This document shows, piece by piece, positions 51,076 through 59,346 of a DNA stretch of 64,000 nt. Every line of letters starts with the position of its first letter. Within the stretch, counting starts at the first letter, position 1. The translations under genes and the position numbers were made by a program. Origin of the DNA: a virus. The stretch spans positions 16,058-80,057 of IMG/VR virus record IMGVR_UViG_3300001041_000017. One strand, 5' to 3'. The notes beneath the pieces were generated by a model. The model was not told the DNA's origin. It saw nothing but the letters and a program-made list of their open reading frames with translations, and searched no databases.

Positions 51076-52245
51076 TTGGCAAAAGAAAAAGTTAATAAAA
51101 AGTCTAAAAAAGATTCAAATGAGCCTGTTGATATCCTTTCCCTAATAGCCGGGGATTATGCAAAGAATCGTGCCGGAAAAATGGATCAGAAAAAATGTAT
51201 TCAAATGGTTAAATGTATTTTTAGTTCAGCTAACAGGGCTTTCGGTGGAGCCATACCAACATCTTGTACTATGGTACTCCAGGGGCCAACATACGGAGGC
51301 AAAACAGCATTAGCTCAAGCAATTTTAAAAGGATTCGTTGAAGAAGGACATACTGGTATTTTTGTTGATGCAGAAAAGGGAGTTCACGAAACAGAAGAAA
51401 AGAAATCCTGGTATAGAATTCTTTTAGGTGAAGAAAATTACGGAAAAGTTATGTATTTCAGGCCTAAAACACATGAAGACTGTTCAAACAATGTAGACTA
51501 TTGGATGTTAAATTTTGCGGAAAAAAGAAAAGAAGGAAAGATTCCTAAAAATAAATGTCTATGTATAGTTGTAGATTCAGTAACAGCTTTAGTTCCAGAA
51601 GAAATATTCAAATTAATTAAAACCAAAGAAGCTGTAGGTAAAGCTAACTTTGGTAAACAGGCAGCATTAAATAGTCAGTGGATTCAATTAGCTAATTCTA
51701 TAATAGGTTCTGATGATATAACAGAAAGTACAAATATACTACTAATATTTATTATGCAAGAAAGATCAAAGATGGATGCTGGAAAGTTTGAAGAGAAATT
51801 TAAAGGGACCGGTGGAGAGGCTATCCCATTTTATTCAACAATATCTGTTAGAGTAACACCTTCTGGGGCAATAAAAGAAGGTTCCAAGGATAAAGAAAAA
51901 AGAGTAGGGAAGAGACATAAATTTACGATTAGAAAGAATCGAATAGGAATATCAGATGAAGAAGGTTATTTCTATACAAGCAACGGAAAAGGAATGATTC
52001 CTTTAGGTTTAGATTTGGTAAGAGAAGCGGTAACAGAAGCAATTGAAAGAGAAATTATTAAGAAAAACGGTTCAGATGTAAGATTGTTTGGAGAAAAATA
52101 TCATGGAGAACCGGAGTTAATAAGAGAGTTATTTGAGAAGGAAGAATTATTTAAAAAGTTAAAAAATGCTCTGGATAATAATTTTGCAGGTACATATGAA
52201 ATAGATAAGATAGAAGAATCAAAAAAGAAAAAGAAGGTTAAGTAG
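51076..52245 (+). CDS. RecA/UvsX-like recombinase
   Basis: 389 residues, TTG start with AAAGGAGG. The core contains Walker A GPTYGGKT (residues 70-77), GIFVDAEKGVH, Walker B CLCIVVDSVTAL, and a region corresponding to RecA loop 2 with KGTGGEAIPFYSTISVRV. It would drive strand exchange for recombination-dependent replication and repair. The C-terminus is a short Lys tail (EESKKKKKVK). Expected partners in the window are the SSB-like protein, SbcCD and RuvC. Confidence 0.85.
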   Translation: MAKEKVNKKSKKDSNEPVDILSLIAGDYAKNRAGKMDQKKCIQMVKCIFSSANRAFGGAIPTSCTMVLQGPTYGGKTALAQAILKGFVEEGHTGIFVDAEKGVHETEEKKSWYRILLGEENYGKVMYFRPKTHEDCSNNVDYWMLNFAEKRKEGKIPKNKCLCIVVDSVTALVPEEIFKLIKTKEAVGKANFGKQAALNSQWIQLANSIIGSDDITESTNILLIFIMQERSKMDAGKFEEKFKGTGGEAIPFYSTISVRVTPSGAIKEGSKDKEKRVGKRHKFTIRKNRIGISDEEGYFYTSNGKGMIPLGLDLVREAVTEAIEREIIKKNGSDVRLFGEKYHGEPELIRELFEKEELFKKLKNALDNNFAGTYEIDKIEESKKKKKVK

Positions 52246-53379
52246 TTGAAGAAAATAAAGATACCCAGAAAAGAAAAGATCCTTCTTGTTAAACCAGTAT
52301 TCAAATTCATACCTTTAGCTTTAATGAAATTAAGTACTTATCATAAGGGTTTAGGAGATATTGTTGAATATACAGAAGGAATAAGAAGTAAGTTAAAATA
52401 TTATGATAAAATTTATATAACATCACTTTTTACCTGGGAATACAGAAAAGTAATAGATGCAATTAATACCTATAAATTCAGAACAGATGAATTAATAGTT
52501 GGTGGACATTTAACAACTTTTGCTCCAGAACTAATTGAATCTCTTGTCAAATATTCTCCTAACAAAATAACCTATCATCAAGGATTGTATTATGAAGAAG
52601 TAGACAGATCTAAGATTGATTACAGTATATTTAATTTAAACTATTCAATAGCAACAGCCACAAAAGGATGTATAAGAAAATGTGGTTTCTGCGGTGTAAA
52701 ATATTTAGAACCAAATTACATTGACTACATCCCAATAAAACCTCAGATAGACGAAACAAGACAACATCTTCAGCTTTGGGGTAATAATGATTTTGCAAGT
52801 AGTAAATTTGATAGGATAATTGAGGAATTAATTTCATTAGGATTTCATAAAGGGGCTAAAATGAATAATCGGCAAAGATATGTAGACTTTAATCAAGGAA
52901 CAGATTGTAGATTATTCAACAAAGAAATAGCCAAATTGGTTTCAAAAGTGAACATTTACCCATTAAGATTTTCATTCGATTCTATGAAAGAAGATGTATA
53001 TTTCCAAAATGCTATAAAACTAGCTGCGAAGTTTGGAATAAAGACTTTTAGTTCTTATATTCTTTATAATTGGAAAGATACTCCCGAAGAATTTTACTAT
53101 AGATGTAGAGAAATAGTAGAATTAAGTAAGGAATTAGATTTAAGAATTTCTGGTTTCCCTATGAAATACATTCCAGTAAATCATTTAGATAGGACTTATG
53201 TTTGTGATAAATGGACAAAGCATAATTTGAATATGATAAGAGTTATAACAATTGCTACAAGAGGTATGTTACCCATGAAATTAGAAACATTCAAAGTTTA
53301 TTTCGGTAAGAATGAAAAAGAGTTCGTTAATTTAATTAATTCAAGCGAAGACTATATCAGGAATAGATTGAAAGGGTGA
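52246..53379 (+). CDS. Radical SAM enzyme with B12-binding-like N-terminus
   Basis: 377 residues, TTG directly after the recombinase stop. The 4Fe-4S ligands are C142, C146 and C149 (ATKGCIRKCGFCGVKY). The first 110 residues resemble a cobalamin-binding-type fold (ILLVKPVFKFIPLALMKL, IYITSLFTWEY, LIVGGHLTTFAPE). A TIM-barrel region follows (DCRLFNKEI, LRFSFDSM, SYILYNWKDTPEEF). It is larger and different from QueE. The substrate is unknown; presence in a block with DpdA-like and methylase genes suggests nucleic-acid or nucleotide modification, but this is inference. Confidence 0.75.
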   Translation: MKKIKIPRKEKILLVKPVFKFIPLALMKLSTYHKGLGDIVEYTEGIRSKLKYYDKIYITSLFTWEYRKVIDAINTYKFRTDELIVGGHLTTFAPELIESLVKYSPNKITYHQGLYYEEVDRSKIDYSIFNLNYSIATATKGCIRKCGFCGVKYLEPNYIDYIPIKPQIDETRQHLQLWGNNDFASSKFDRIIEELISLGFHKGAKMNNRQRYVDFNQGTDCRLFNKEIAKLVSKVNIYPLRFSFDSMKEDVYFQNAIKLAAKFGIKTFSSYILYNWKDTPEEFYYRCREIVELSKELDLRISGFPMKYIPVNHLDRTYVCDKWTKHNLNMIRVITIATRGMLPMKLETFKVYFGKNEKEFVNLINSSEDYIRNRLKG

Positions 53380-53383
53380 TAAA

Positions 53384-53662
53384 ATGAATATTATAAAATA
53401 CGGCGTAGTTGGTGTTTATCAAGAAATAAGAAAAACAGATATTATACTTTTTGTTTATAGTAAAAAAACTTCTGAATTATTTAGAATAAATATTGAGATA
53501 CCCATTAAGAAATTCAGAAACTTATTAAAGAGAATCAAAGATGATGAGAAATTTATAAAGTTTGATGATAGAGTTACTTGTAGAATAATTGATGGATATT
53601 ATCAGCTTTATTATCAAGGTTCAGAATTCAACTTTGAATTAGAAGTGTTGAATAAGATATAA
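53384..53662 (+). CDS. Hypothetical protein (92 aa)
   Basis: 92 residues with GGGTGATAA upstream, between the radical SAM and SbcD-like genes; its stop shares a base with the next start. Beta-rich first half (YGVVGVYQEIRKTDIILFVY) then a helix and more strands. No family recognised; the tight coupling suggests an accessory to one of its neighbours. Confidence 0.5.
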   Translation: MNIIKYGVVGVYQEIRKTDIILFVYSKKTSELFRINIEIPIKKFRNLLKRIKDDEKFIKFDDRVTCRIIDGYYQLYYQGSEFNFELEVLNKI

Positions 53663-54417
53663 TGGGAGACTACTTAATAATATCTTCAGACTGGCATTTA
53701 GGAAAGCCAGGAGAGATAGACAGAACTCCAAACATAATAAAATCAGTAAGACAGTCGATAGATAGAGCGACATTATTAAAAAGAAAAGGAAATAAAGTAG
53801 TTTACCTAATGGCCGGAGATATGTTTGACGGAAACAATCCTACTCCTAAACTAATCTCCGAAGCTATTAAACTACTTAACAAATTAGAACGTAACATGGT
53901 TCCTACAGTAGTAATAGTAGGAAACCATGAAACTATCTCTCAGAAGGGCAAGAAACATGCTCTAGAACCACTACAAGCTGTTGGATATGAGAATGTTTCG
54001 ATAGTAGATAAAGTAGAATTAATAGAGAAACTAAAACTAAATGTCATATGTATTCCCCATATGACAAAAGCAAGGGTTAAAGAATTAGGTTTCGATAGTG
54101 TTAAAAAGTACATCAAGAAAGAATGTCTAAGATTAATCAGAGACTATATTATTTATTTGCATAGCCCAACAATTGTTCTTTCTCACCATATGATTAGCGG
54201 AGTAAAGTTAAATTTCTCAGAGGAAGAATATATAGATGATGAAAAAGTATTTCCAGAATTTTTACTTAACAACGAAAGAATAAAATATATAATAAATGGA
54301 CATATTCATAAACCTCAAATGTTTGGAAACATAATAATCCCAGGTTCTATAGAATGTATGGACTTTGGAGAGAGAAACGATATTAAATGTTATGTGGAGG
54401 TGAAGTTAAATGATTAA
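53662..54417 (+). CDS. sbcD: SbcD/Mre11-like nuclease (gp47-like)
   Basis: 251 residues. All metallophosphoesterase motifs are visible: SSDWHLG, AGDMFDG, VGNHET, LSHH and NGHIHKPQ. It is shorter than bacterial SbcD because the C-terminal capping domain is minimal. With the SbcC-like ATPase at 57174 it should form the complex that processes DNA ends and hairpins. Six genes separate the two subunits, unlike the usual adjacent arrangement. Confidence 0.85.
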   Translation: MGDYLIISSDWHLGKPGEIDRTPNIIKSVRQSIDRATLLKRKGNKVVYLMAGDMFDGNNPTPKLISEAIKLLNKLERNMVPTVVIVGNHETISQKGKKHALEPLQAVGYENVSIVDKVELIEKLKLNVICIPHMTKARVKELGFDSVKKYIKKECLRLIRDYIIYLHSPTIVLSHHMISGVKLNFSEEEYIDDEKVFPEFLLNNERIKYIINGHIHKPQMFGNIIIPGSIECMDFGERNDIKCYVEVKLND

Positions 54418-54652
54418 CACAAAATGCCCTTATGGTATAATAGGGTGTATAAAAGATAAATGTGGGTTTTTTAAAGGTGAAGAAAATATAAGTTTAAGCG
54501 ACAAGTTGACTTTTAAAGTTGTTTTATGTGAGGCTATGAATCTTACTCCTCAAGAAATGATTCAGAAACAGTTAGATAAAATGGCTGAAAAAATATCTGA
54601 AAGAATGTTAAAAGAAGCTTCAAGAATTATGTTTTTTAGTTTATGTCCGTAA
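54410..54652 (+). CDS. Small cysteine-containing protein
   Basis: 80 residues, overlapping both neighbours by eight to ten bases. Four cysteines near the start (KCPYGIIGCIKDKCGFF plus VVLCEAM) suggest a metal-binding N-terminus, followed by a long helix. Possible SbcD partner or regulator; no family recognised. Confidence 0.45.
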   Translation: MINTKCPYGIIGCIKDKCGFFKGEENISLSDKLTFKVVLCEAMNLTPQEMIQKQLDKMAEKISERMLKEASRIMFFSLCP

Positions 54653-55029
54653 AATTCAGAAAGGTAAATTACCTCCGGCATGTTCAGTTAACATTTGATT
54701 TAACTAATGAACCGGACAAAATAGAAAGCCTACATGAACACATCAAAATAAAAGATATAAAAGATGCTAATGTATCATTCAAAATTTATATCCTGGAGAA
54801 TGATGTTCATAGATTAGATTTAAGTTTAGTCATAGAAAAAATAAAGAAACATGCAAAATATCATACTAAAATACATCCTACCATAGTAAAAACGAAAATG
54901 GTAAGGATTAAAAATCTAACAGCAAATGAAGATCCAATTAAAGCGTTAAGAAAATTTGTAGAAGCTAAAAACCCTTCTTTTTCAAAGGAAATAATAAAAA
55001 AGGGTAAAGCTATTATTAAGGGGGAATAA
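54643..55029 (+). CDS. Hypothetical protein (128 aa)
   Basis: 128 residues beginning inside the end of the previous gene. Alternating strands and helices (LRHVQLTFDLTNEP, NVSFKIYILENDVHRLDLSLVIEKI) with a basic C-terminal third. Ten-base overlap indicates coupled translation. Family not recognised; it sits just before the DUF6884- and DpdA-like pair. Confidence 0.5.
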   Translation: MSVKFRKVNYLRHVQLTFDLTNEPDKIESLHEHIKIKDIKDANVSFKIYILENDVHRLDLSLVIEKIKKHAKYHTKIHPTIVKTKMVRIKNLTANEDPIKALRKFVEAKNPSFSKEIIKKGKAIIKGE

Positions 55030-55031
55030 GA

Positions 55032-55469
55032 ATGATAGGTGATTCTGTAATGAAAATAGCGTTAATAAGTTGCTCAAAATCTAAATTGAATATGGAGTGT
55101 AAAGCAAGAATACTATATTCTCCTTCGATACTATTTACAAAAGCAAGAAATCATGTCGAATCAAGTTTTAGTATATACTACATTCTTTCAGCTAAACATG
55201 GACTACTTGATCCAGACAAGATAATTAAACCATATGATAAATCGTTATTCAATTTAACAAACAAAGAAAGAAAAGATTGGGCTAACTTAGTATGTAAAGA
55301 AATAATAGAAAAACATCCTAATCTAAAATATGTGGATATTTATGCTGGAAAGCTATACAGAGTACATTTAATCAAACTACTAGAAAAACACGGAATCAAG
55401 TGTAATGTACCATTGCAAGGTTTAGGAATAGGCCAGCAGCTAAACTTTTATAAAACAGAGGGTTTTTAA
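55032..55469 (+). CDS. DUF6884-like protein, probable partner of the DpdA-like enzyme
   Basis: 145 residues; an internal ATG at 55050 (giving MKIALISCSKSK) with AGGTGA upstream is an equally good start. Motifs: LISCSKSKL at the start, ARILYSPSILFTKARNHVE, YILSAKHGLLDPDKIIKPYD, and a final GLGIGQQLNFY. These are the hallmarks of the DUF6884 family, seen in phages and, as I recall, often near TGT-like genes. It lies three bases from the DpdA-like gene, so they probably act together in base modification. Confidence 0.65.
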   Translation: MIGDSVMKIALISCSKSKLNMECKARILYSPSILFTKARNHVESSFSIYYILSAKHGLLDPDKIIKPYDKSLFNLTNKERKDWANLVCKEIIEKHPNLKYVDIYAGKLYRVHLIKLLEKHGIKCNVPLQGLGIGQQLNFYKTEGF

Positions 55470-55472
55470 AAG

Positions 55473-56285
55473 TTGATACTTTATATTTCTAAGACAGGAA
55501 ATAAGATGTCTGGAAAACTTTTAAGACAAGAATTCTTTTGCAAACATATTTGTATTAGTCCTCACTATAAAGTTTGGATGGACAATCCCAAAGCAAGTAT
55601 ATTATTGGACTCAGGAGCATTTCAAGACAGAGGAAAAGAGGATCGGTTATCTTTCAAAGATGCTTTAGCAAGACAATTAAAGCATGAAAAGAAAATGAAT
55701 TTTATATCTCAAAGAATTGTTTCTTACGATTACATAGGAAATGTAGAAGAAACATTGAAAGCTAATAAATTCTTGATAAGAAGAAGAGAGGAATTAAGTC
55801 CTAGGCAGCTAGTATTAACCTGTCAAGGAAATACGATTAAAGAGTATATTTATTGCATTATAGAAACATTGAAAATGATGGATCGAAAAGATTGTCTAGG
55901 AATTGGGGGTAATGCTCTAGCTGGGAAAGATAAAGGTGTTAGAAAGAAACTTTTAGACATCTTTAAGTTTGGAATACCTCTAATTCTAAACAAAGGAATA
56001 AAACAGATACATATATTCGGTGTAGCCACTTTCGATATATTAAAGGAGATAAGATATTACTTAAATATCTTTGAAATGATGGGATATCGAAACGCTAATA
56101 AATTAAGAATCAGTGTAGACTCATCAACCTATGAAATACAATCAACTTTGGGAAAAGTAATAAATATGGAATTAGAAAAGTGGGAAAAGATATATTATAA
56201 GGAAGATAAGTTCGTTAATTATCATCCGGCAGACTTAGCTATTGAAAATATGAAACGTGGAATGAAAATTATTAAAAATATATAA
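55473..56285 (+). CDS. dpdA: DpdA-like (TGT-family) DNA 7-deazaguanine transglycosylase
   Basis: 270 residues, TTG start. TGT-family signatures are visible: D46 in ILLDSGAFQDRG (equivalent to the DSGG(F/Y)Q general-base motif), YDYIGNV, CLGIGGNALAG (141-151), HIFGVATFD (180-188) and a conserved Asp216 in RISVDSSTYE that suits the nucleophile. The tRNA-TGT zinc site (CxCxxC) is absent and the protein is shorter, as in DpdA. Family members exchange guanine for a 7-deazaguanine in DNA, protecting phage DNA from restriction. No queC, queD or queE is visible here, so the precursor must come from the host or from genes outside the window. Confidence 0.7.
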   Translation: MILYISKTGNKMSGKLLRQEFFCKHICISPHYKVWMDNPKASILLDSGAFQDRGKEDRLSFKDALARQLKHEKKMNFISQRIVSYDYIGNVEETLKANKFLIRRREELSPRQLVLTCQGNTIKEYIYCIIETLKMMDRKDCLGIGGNALAGKDKGVRKKLLDIFKFGIPLILNKGIKQIHIFGVATFDILKEIRYYLNIFEMMGYRNANKLRISVDSSTYEIQSTLGKVINMELEKWEKIYYKEDKFVNYHPADLAIENMKRGMKIIKNI

Positions 56286-56299
56286 GGAGATGAATTTAT

Positions 56300-56581
56300 T
56301 TGATAACTAGACTTAAAGAAGAACCTAGACCTGGAGAATTATATAGGCATTTCAAAACTAAAAATATTTACGTTGTTTTAGACGTTGGAAATCATACAGA
56401 AAACAAAGAAAGACTTGTAAGTTACACAGAAATAAATTCTCCAATAAATAAAGAACCATACAAGAGACCTCTAGAAATGTTTATGACTTACATAACAAAC
56501 TACGATCATAAATTTCATAGATTTGAAAAAGTAAATCCATTTTTATTATTAGAAAGTCTAAACAAGAATGAAAAACCATAA
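56300..56581 (+). CDS. DUF1653-family protein
   Basis: 93 residues, TTG start with AAGGAGATG. The pattern 'PGELYRHFKTKNIYVVLDVGNHTENKE' in outline, followed by RLVSYTEI, KRPLEMFMTYI and HRFEKV, matches the short DUF1653 domain common in phages and bacteria. Biochemical function is unknown. It overlaps the methylase start by 14 bases and so is co-translated with it. Confidence 0.7.
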   Translation: MITRLKEEPRPGELYRHFKTKNIYVVLDVGNHTENKERLVSYTEINSPINKEPYKRPLEMFMTYITNYDHKFHRFEKVNPFLLLESLNKNEKP

Positions 56582-57170
56582 ATACGGCGTAATATACGCC
56601 GATCCTCCGTGGCAATACAATAATTACAACTATAAGAAAACGAAAGACGGAAAGAAAGCTAAACGAGGCTGCCGTAAAGAATATAACGTAATGAATATTG
56701 AAGAAGTTAAGAAACTACCAGTCAGAGAAATAGCAGACGAAAACTGTATCCTTTTTTTATGGATTACCTTTCCCCACTTAGAAGAGGCTATGGACGTAAT
56801 CAGGTCATGGGGTTTTGAGTATAAGACTGTAGGATTCGTATGGGTTAAACTTAATAAGAAATCTAAATCATTATTCTGGGGAATGGGAACTAAAACTCGC
56901 TCTAATTCAGAAGTTTGTCTTATTGGAGTTAAAGGTAAACCTAAAAGAGTTTCTGGGGCTGTCCACTCTGTAGTCATAGAAAAAATAGGAGATAAGCATA
57001 GTAGTAAGCCGAAAGAAGTAAGAAGAAGAATTGATAAGCTTATGGGTGATGAAGTAAAGAAAATAGAGTTATTTTCTAGATTAAGTGATGTTCCTGGCTG
57101 GCATCATTGGGGCAGAGAATGCAAATGTAATATAAGAGGATTTAACCGCAAAAAGAAGGTGAAGTACTAG
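56568..57170 (+). CDS. MT-A70-type adenine-N6 methyltransferase
   Basis: 200 residues. The catalytic DPPW lies at residues 12-15 (YADPPWQYNNY), followed by YNVMNIEEVKKLPV, ENCILFLWITFP and the SAM-binding region (VCLIGVKGKPKRV, HSSKPKEVRRRID, VKKIELFSR). MT-A70 phage enzymes methylate adenine in DNA at short sites, and usually protect against restriction. Together with the DpdA-like enzyme it would give two layers of base modification. Confidence 0.85.
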   Translation: MKNHKYGVIYADPPWQYNNYNYKKTKDGKKAKRGCRKEYNVMNIEEVKKLPVREIADENCILFLWITFPHLEEAMDVIRSWGFEYKTVGFVWVKLNKKSKSLFWGMGTKTRSNSEVCLIGVKGKPKRVSGAVHSVVIEKIGDKHSSKPKEVRRRIDKLMGDEVKKIELFSRLSDVPGWHHWGRECKCNIRGFNRKKKVKY

Positions 57171-57173
57171 AAT

Positions 57174-59342
57174 ATGATCCTACAAACAATAGGCTGCCAA
57201 AACTTCGGTCCATTCAAGGACTGGAATGAAATAGAGATACCCCAACAAGGGGTTATTTCTATTATCGGAGAATGGAAAGGTCAGAAATCAAGAAGTAACT
57301 GGTCAGGGAAATCTAGTTTTATAGAAATGATAACTTACCTACTTTACGGAAAACACAGAAACAAATCAGACAAAGATCTAATTCATAACAACGCCTCAGA
57401 AGATATGATAGTGAAAGGAACTTTCTTATTAGAAGACGGTTCCCAGATATCAATAACAAGAGGAAAATCATTATCTGGTGATTTAATTTTAGAAGTTGAA
57501 GGATACGAAGGTGAACATAAAAAAGATGTCCAAGAATACCTAAACGAATTAACAGGTTTAGAGTATGAAGACTTTATAAACACATCCTTTTTCCTTCAAG
57601 GAGATATTCACGGAATAGCTACATCCACAAGCAGTAAATTAAAAGAAAAGTTTTCTAGATGGATAAATAATTCTCATTGGGACGACTACTTAGAAACAAC
57701 AAAAGAGTTTATTAAAGGATTGGAAAAAGTAATAAATGAAGTTAATTATGAAATAAACATAATTCAAAAAAAGAAAGACAATTTAGATGAATTGAAATCA
57801 TCTTTGAAAGATTTAAGAGAAGAAAAGGAATTATTATCGTTTGACTTAGAAGGTCTAACAGGTGTAGAAAGCCAGTTAAAGGCTGAATTAAAGAAGATAA
57901 AGGATATGGGTGACGACGACTACCTTCAAACTGAATATAACCATATTCTGAACATTATAGAGGATCTAAAACAAGACAACAAGGAATTATCTGAAAAGAA
58001 AGAGGAAATAGAAGAAAGGTATCAGACAGGATTAAATACTCAGAAAAAGATTAAAAAGATGAAATCTGAACTAAAGGAATATGACAAAATATCATCCTGG
58101 TATGAAGAATTAAAAACACGGCTTGAAAAATACCAAGAGAAATATTTAACAGCCAAAAACTCTATTACCAGAATAAACAAAGAGATTAGAAAAATAGCAG
58201 ACTCAAACGGAGTCTGTCCTTACAAAAATGAAAAATGTAAATACATCTCTATTGATGATATGTTGAATGAATTGAACAAAGAAATAAAAGAGTATTACGG
58301 AATAGAAGACAAAATGATCGAAAAGTTAGATGATGTAAAGAGAGAATTATCAGAAACAGAAAAACATCTTAATAATCTGAGATACATAAAAGGTCAGTTA
58401 AAAACTATTGAAAATATTTCAATTACTACTCTGTCCGACAAAGAAAAGCAAATCAAAAATTGTTCAATAAAAATTAAGAAAAACATCTCTCTAATAAAAG
58501 ATCACAAATCCAAGTTAGAAGAAATAGAAGAAAAGTTATCTCTCCTGGAGGATGACAAGCAAGAGGAAATAGAAAACAAGTTTAAGGAAAACCAAAAAGA
58601 TATTAAGAAACTTAGGCAAAAAATAAATTCATTAACAGAGGAAATCGGTAGTCTTAAAAATCAAATATCAAACATAAAAGAAGAGTCTAAAAAGATTCCA
58701 GACCTAGAAGAAAGTCTACAGGAATTAAAAGAAGAATTACAACAATATCAGTTTCTACAATTTGCATTCGGGAAAGACGGAATAAAGTCTTTCCAGTTTG
58801 AGTCAGCATTCGAAGAAATAGAAATTCAGGTAAACAAAATATTGGACAAATTAGAAACAGATATGTCTCTGGAATTCTCTTCGGTAAAAGAATTGAACGA
58901 CTGGGAAAAGAATTGTCCGGTTTGTGGATGTCTATTTGAGAGTAGGCAGAAACAATGTCCAGAGTGTAGTTGTGAGAGGGGTAAACGGAAGAAAGACGAA
59001 CTATCTATGAGGTTTTATAATGGAGAGTCTGAAATGGAGTTCACACAAGCTTCTGGAGGACTTAAAGTAATACTTAGTTTAGCTATTCGGTTAGCTATAT
59101 CTAATTTGAAAAGAAATAAAAGTGGGAGTAAGGTAGACTTTGTGATTTTAGACGAAATCTTTAGTAATTTAGACAGTATAAATCAGGAATTAGTTTTGAA
59201 ATTAATAAAAAAAGTGATGCTGAAAAATTTAGGTATCAAGCAAATATTTATTATAAGTCATAGATCTGAAATTAGTACATCGTTTGAAAATATTATCAAA
59301 ATTAAAAAGTATGATTCATATTCTACTTTTGGTTGGAGTTGA
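57174..59342 (+). CDS. sbcC: SbcC/Rad50-like ATPase (gp46-like)
   Basis: 722 residues. N-terminal Walker A region is GEWKGQKSRSNWSGKSSF (residues about 32-49), with long coiled coils (about 180-540) interrupted by a cysteine pair (GVCPYKNEKCKYI, near 345) at the expected hook. The signature motif ASGGLKVILSLAIRLA (near 625), Walker B VDFVILDEIFSNLDS and the IISHR switch follow. An extra four-cysteine ribbon (NCPVCGCLF ... QCPECSCERG, about 580-602) lies just before the signature motif. It partners the SbcD-like nuclease. Confidence 0.85.
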   Translation: MILQTIGCQNFGPFKDWNEIEIPQQGVISIIGEWKGQKSRSNWSGKSSFIEMITYLLYGKHRNKSDKDLIHNNASEDMIVKGTFLLEDGSQISITRGKSLSGDLILEVEGYEGEHKKDVQEYLNELTGLEYEDFINTSFFLQGDIHGIATSTSSKLKEKFSRWINNSHWDDYLETTKEFIKGLEKVINEVNYEINIIQKKKDNLDELKSSLKDLREEKELLSFDLEGLTGVESQLKAELKKIKDMGDDDYLQTEYNHILNIIEDLKQDNKELSEKKEEIEERYQTGLNTQKKIKKMKSELKEYDKISSWYEELKTRLEKYQEKYLTAKNSITRINKEIRKIADSNGVCPYKNEKCKYISIDDMLNELNKEIKEYYGIEDKMIEKLDDVKRELSETEKHLNNLRYIKGQLKTIENISITTLSDKEKQIKNCSIKIKKNISLIKDHKSKLEEIEEKLSLLEDDKQEEIENKFKENQKDIKKLRQKINSLTEEIGSLKNQISNIKEESKKIPDLEESLQELKEELQQYQFLQFAFGKDGIKSFQFESAFEEIEIQVNKILDKLETDMSLEFSSVKELNDWEKNCPVCGCLFESRQKQCPECSCERGKRKKDELSMRFYNGESEMEFTQASGGLKVILSLAIRLAISNLKRNKSGSKVDFVILDEIFSNLDSINQELVLKLIKKVMLKNLGIKQIFIISHRSEISTSFENIIKIKKYDSYSTFGWS

Positions 59343-59346
59343 TTAG

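Noticed and set aside
52246-53379. Radical SAM protein as QueE (preQ0 pathway)
   Set aside because: It is much longer than QueE, has an extra N-terminal B12-like domain, and its cysteine motif context differs.
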